Assembly: GCA_934364765.1 (NCBI GenBank)
Contig: CAKRMO010000061.1
Location: 1 to 6,802, forward strand
Direction of reading: 5' to 3'
Length of the DNA stretch: 6,802 nt
Origin: an uncultured Bacteroidaceae bacterium
GTDB lineage: Bacteria; Bacteroidota; Bacteroidia; Bacteroidales; Bacteroidaceae
This document shows, in pieces, positions 5,007-6,802 of the stretch; position 1 is the first letter of the stretch; every line of letters starts with the position of its first letter. The position numbers were made by a program, and so were the translations under genes. The notes under the pieces were generated by a model. The model made no database searches. It was not told where the DNA came from and saw only the letters and a program-made list of their open reading frames with translations.

Positions 5007-5693
5007 ATGTCAAAACTGAAACGTATAAAACAGGTGCGCATACACCGCGAGGGCGACCAAACCCTGCTGGGGTGCGGGATTATCTTTGCGTTGGTTTGCG
5101 CATTGGCTTACGTTCTGCTTCCGCGTGTGGCTTTCTACCTTGTGCTGGCAGTGTGCATTGTGGTTTATTCGGGCATTCTCAACTTTTTCCGCTGCCCCAT
5201 ACGCCGCTTTCAGGGCAGCACCGACGGAGTTGTGGTTGCGCCCGCCGACGGAAAGATTGTCGTTGACGAGGAAGTGGAGGAGAACGAATACTTCGGCGAC
5301 CGCAGGCGCATGGTGTCAATATTCATGTCGATTGTCAACGTGCACGCCAACTGGTTTCCCATTGACGGATACGTTACCCGCGTGGAGCACCAGGACGGAA
5401 ACTACCACAAGGCGTGGCTTCCAAAGGCAAGCCTGGAAAACGAACACTCCACGGTTATAATACGCACCAACTCGGGCGAGGAAATCATGGTGCGCCAAGT
5501 TGCGGGTGCTTTGGCAAGGCGCATCGTTACGTATGCAAAGGAAAACGAGGAGTGCTACATCGACGAGCATCTGGGCTTCATAAAATTCGGTTCGAGGGTT
5601 GACGTGTTCCTGCCGCTCGACGCAAAAGTGGAAGTGAAGCTCGGGCAGACCACAACAGGAAACCAGACGGTGATAGCCCGCCTGAAAAGCTAA
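5007..5693 (+). CDS. psd: Phosphatidylserine decarboxylase (archaeal-type, pyruvoyl enzyme)
   Basis: Decarboxylates phosphatidylserine to phosphatidylethanolamine at the inner membrane. Pyruvoyl-dependent enzymes of this family are made as a proenzyme that cuts itself at a Gly-Ser bond. Residue numbers here count from the upstream ATG at 4989: FGSRVDV at 200-206 gives the cleavage site G201-S202, with Ser202 becoming the pyruvoyl group; D87 (APADGK) and H119 (NVHANW) complete the Asp-His-Ser triad known from E. coli Psd. Two hydrophobic segments at about 26-44 and 47-64 would anchor it. Two in-frame starts exist. I chose 5007 (228 aa) because the promoter would leave a leader of only a few bases before 4989, and because [16 protein letters not shown] resembles the start of Bacteroides homologues as I remember them; 4989 (234 aa) remains possible. 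pssA follows after 6 bp. The short form (about 230 aa, FGS site) is the archaeal-type class rather than the longer E. coli type with LGST. Confidence 0.94.
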   Translation: MSKLKRIKQVRIHREGDQTLLGCGIIFALVCALAYVLLPRVAFYLVLAVCIVVYSGILNFFRCPIRRFQGSTDGVVVAPADGKIVVDEEVEENEYFGDRRRMVSIFMSIVNVHANWFPIDGYVTRVEHQDGNYHKAWLPKASLENEHSTVIIRTNSGEEIMVRQVAGALARRIVTYAKENEECYIDEHLGFIKFGSRVDVFLPLDAKVEVKLGQTTTGNQTVIARLKS

Positions 5694-5699
5694 GCAATC

Positions 5700-6404
5700 A
5701 TGTTTACGGAATTTAAGAAGAGCCTCCCGAACGGGATAACCTGCTGCAACCTTGTTTCGGGCTGCATAGCCACGGCTTTCGCCATTGAGGGAAACCCGCA
5801 TCTGGCTTTCACGTTCATCATAATAGGCGCGGTGTTCGACTTTTTCGACGGCTTCACGGCAAGAGCCCTGAAAGTCTCCTCGCCGACAGGCAAGGAGCTC
5901 GATTCGCTTGCCGACGACATAACGTTCGGGCTTGCCCCGTCGGCAATAGCGTTCACCATGCTCAGGCAGTGCGCCGTGCCGCAGTCGCTCATGGGGGCGC
6001 AGGAAATCTATCCCTACGCCGCTTTTGTGATGGCGGCATTCTCGGCGTTGAGGCTCGCCAAGTTCAACCTTGACGAGCGGCAGACGACATCGTTCATAGG
6101 ACTGCCCACCCCCGCCAACGCAATATTCTGGGGGGCTATGGCTTGCTCGCTCAACGTGGAGCTGCTCGCCTCGCCCGCAGCCGCATACATTATAATATTG
6201 CTGGCTTTCGCGTCGTCGGCTTTGCTGGTAAGCGAAATCCCCATGTTCGCGCTGAAGTTCAAGAACTACTCATGGAAAGACAACAAGGTGAAGTACATCT
6301 TCCTTGCCGTCTCCCTGCTGCTGATAATAGCATTCCGGACCGGCGGGCTTGCCATTGCAATCCTGTGGTATCTGATGCTCTCCCTCCTGACCGAAAAGCG
6401 TTGA
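5700..6404 (+). CDS. pssA: CDP-diacylglycerol--serine O-phosphatidyltransferase, 234 aa
   Basis: Integral membrane enzyme that transfers phosphatidate from CDP-diacylglycerol to serine, giving phosphatidylserine, the substrate of the upstream-encoded Psd. The complete CDP-alcohol phosphotransferase signature D-G-x2-A-R-x8-G-x3-D-x3-D is present: D50, G51, A54, R55, G64, D68, D72. The spacing is exact and all the metal and substrate aspartates are kept. RLAKFN (118-123) and GLPTPAN (134-140) are further features of the PssA (type II) subgroup and separate it from phosphatidylglycerophosphate synthase. Hydrophobic segments at roughly 13-30, 34-48, 74-88, 103-118, 160-178, 198-212 and 215-231 fit the multi-span fold. 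It starts 6 bp after psd and ends 4 bp before the next gene, so the three genes form one operon. Confidence 0.96.
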   Translation: MFTEFKKSLPNGITCCNLVSGCIATAFAIEGNPHLAFTFIIIGAVFDFFDGFTARALKVSSPTGKELDSLADDITFGLAPSAIAFTMLRQCAVPQSLMGAQEIYPYAAFVMAAFSALRLAKFNLDERQTTSFIGLPTPANAIFWGAMACSLNVELLASPAAAYIIILLAFASSALLVSEIPMFALKFKNYSWKDNKVKYIFLAVSLLLIIAFRTGGLAIAILWYLMLSLLTEKR

Positions 6405-6408
6405 AAAA

Positions 6409-6642
6409 ATGAAGATACTTCTCGGCATCCTAATACTCGCCTTCATAGGCCTGTACGTGATATTGGGCACGATACGCAGGATAGCGCGGATGTTCATGGG
6501 CGAACCGCCGCAGCAGCAAAGGGCGCAGCAACGCCCCAAAAGCAAGGGCGGCGTGAACACCGCCTCGGCAAAGGCAAGGAAAAAGGTGATTTCCAAAGAC
6601 GAGGGCGAATACATCGACTACGAAGAGATAAAGGACAAATAG
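6409..6642 (+). CDS. Small membrane-anchored protein, DUF4834-like, 77 aa
   Basis: Function unknown. The N-terminus is one transmembrane helix (about residues 3-20, MKILLGILILAFIGLYVI) followed by a basic patch (RRIAR). A Gln- and Pro-rich linker (about 32-45, PPQQQRAQQRPK) comes next, then a Lys-rich stretch and an acidic C-terminal tail with GEYIDYEEIKDK. The layout suggests a short cytoplasmic tail on an inner-membrane anchor. From memory it looks like the DUF4834 family of Bacteroidota, often found beside pssA; that assignment is moderate. It begins 4 bp after the pssA stop and is followed by a terminator, so it is the last gene of the psd-pssA operon. Its position suggests a link with phospholipid synthesis, perhaps as an accessory to PssA or Psd, but nothing in the sequence proves this. 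Confidence 0.82.
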   Translation: MKILLGILILAFIGLYVILGTIRRIARMFMGEPPQQQRAQQRPKSKGGVNTASAKARKKVISKDEGEYIDYEEIKDK

Positions 6643-6668
6643 CCTACGTTTCGAGAGGCAAACAACAC

Positions 6669-6698
6669 AATCCGCAGTTTTCCGGCTGCGGATTTTTT
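6669..6698 (+). terminator. Rho-independent terminator of the psd-pssA operon
   Basis: AATCCGCAG (6669-6677) pairs perfectly with CTGCGGATT (6686-6694) around an 8-nt loop and runs into six T (6693-6698). It lies 26 bp after the last stop of the operon. A smaller hairpin (GTGCG, loop CAGC, CGCAC) follows at 6700-6713. Confidence 0.88.
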
Positions 6699-6732
6699 CG
6701 TGCGCAGCCGCACACGCCTCACGGAAAAAGGC

Positions 6733-6740
6733 TAAATTTG
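6733..6740 (+). promoter_or_regulatory. -7 promoter element for the gene at the right edge
   Basis: TAAATTTG is an exact TAnnTTTG, located after the operon terminator and 47 bp before the ATG at 6788. The leader would be about 40 nt and is A-rich (many CAAAA steps). No TTTG at the -33 position. Confidence 0.55.
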
Positions 6741-6787
6741 CAGGTAAAGCTTGACTATATAACCAGAAAACCAAAACTACAACAAAA

Positions 6788-6802
6788 ATGGAAGAACTAA
6801 GC
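6788..6802 (+). CDS. Start of an unidentified gene, truncated by window edge
   Basis: Only five codons (Met-Glu-Glu-Leu-Ser) are inside the window, too few to identify the product. A gene start here is supported by the preceding terminator, the -7 element at 6733-6740 and the A-rich leader typical of Bacteroidota translation starts. Confidence 0.45.

Overview
The window looks like chromosomal DNA of a Bacteroidota bacterium, most likely order Bacteroidales (family not determined). Three things point there. Promoters carry the Bacteroidota -7 element TAnnTTTG, in one case with a TTTG -33 element at 19 bp spacing. No Shine-Dalgarno motifs precede the starts. The GlyRS, Psd, PssA and small-ferredoxin sequences read like that phylum's versions. 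The DNA is fairly GC-rich in genes, with AT-rich promoters.

Layout: (1) 1-600, minus strand, the N-terminal 200 codons of dnaE (Pol III alpha, PHP domain), running off the left edge. (2) 601-710, a short divergent promoter region. (3) 711-1526, plus strand, an unrecognised lipoprotein. (4) 1527-1957, a 430-bp convergent intergenic region with a 21-bp tandem repeat array and a long two-tier hairpin terminator. (5) 1958-4203, minus strand, glyS followed 17 bp later by an FKBP-type prolyl isomerase lipoprotein. (6) 4365-4538, minus strand, a 57-residue 2[4Fe-4S] ferredoxin with its own promoter and terminator. (7) 4539-5006, a roughly 450-bp divergent intergenic region with a second array of the same 21-bp repeat. 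(8) 5007-6642, plus strand, a tight operon psd - pssA - small DUF4834-like membrane protein, closed by a terminator. (9) 6788 onward, the first codons of another gene behind its own -7 element.

Functionally these are mostly housekeeping genes. PssA makes phosphatidylserine from CDP-diacylglycerol and serine, and Psd decarboxylates it to phosphatidylethanolamine. GlyRS charges tRNA-Gly, the FKBP lipoprotein is a probable envelope folding catalyst, DnaE replicates the chromosome, and the ferredoxin carries low-potential electrons.

The least-explained signal is the pair of intergenic 21-bp repeat arrays (1684-1746 and 4826-4909). They lie in the same orientation, share a near-palindromic core, and bracket the minus-strand block FKBP-glyS-ferredoxin. 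I saw no CRISPR array, transposase, tRNA, rRNA or defence system.
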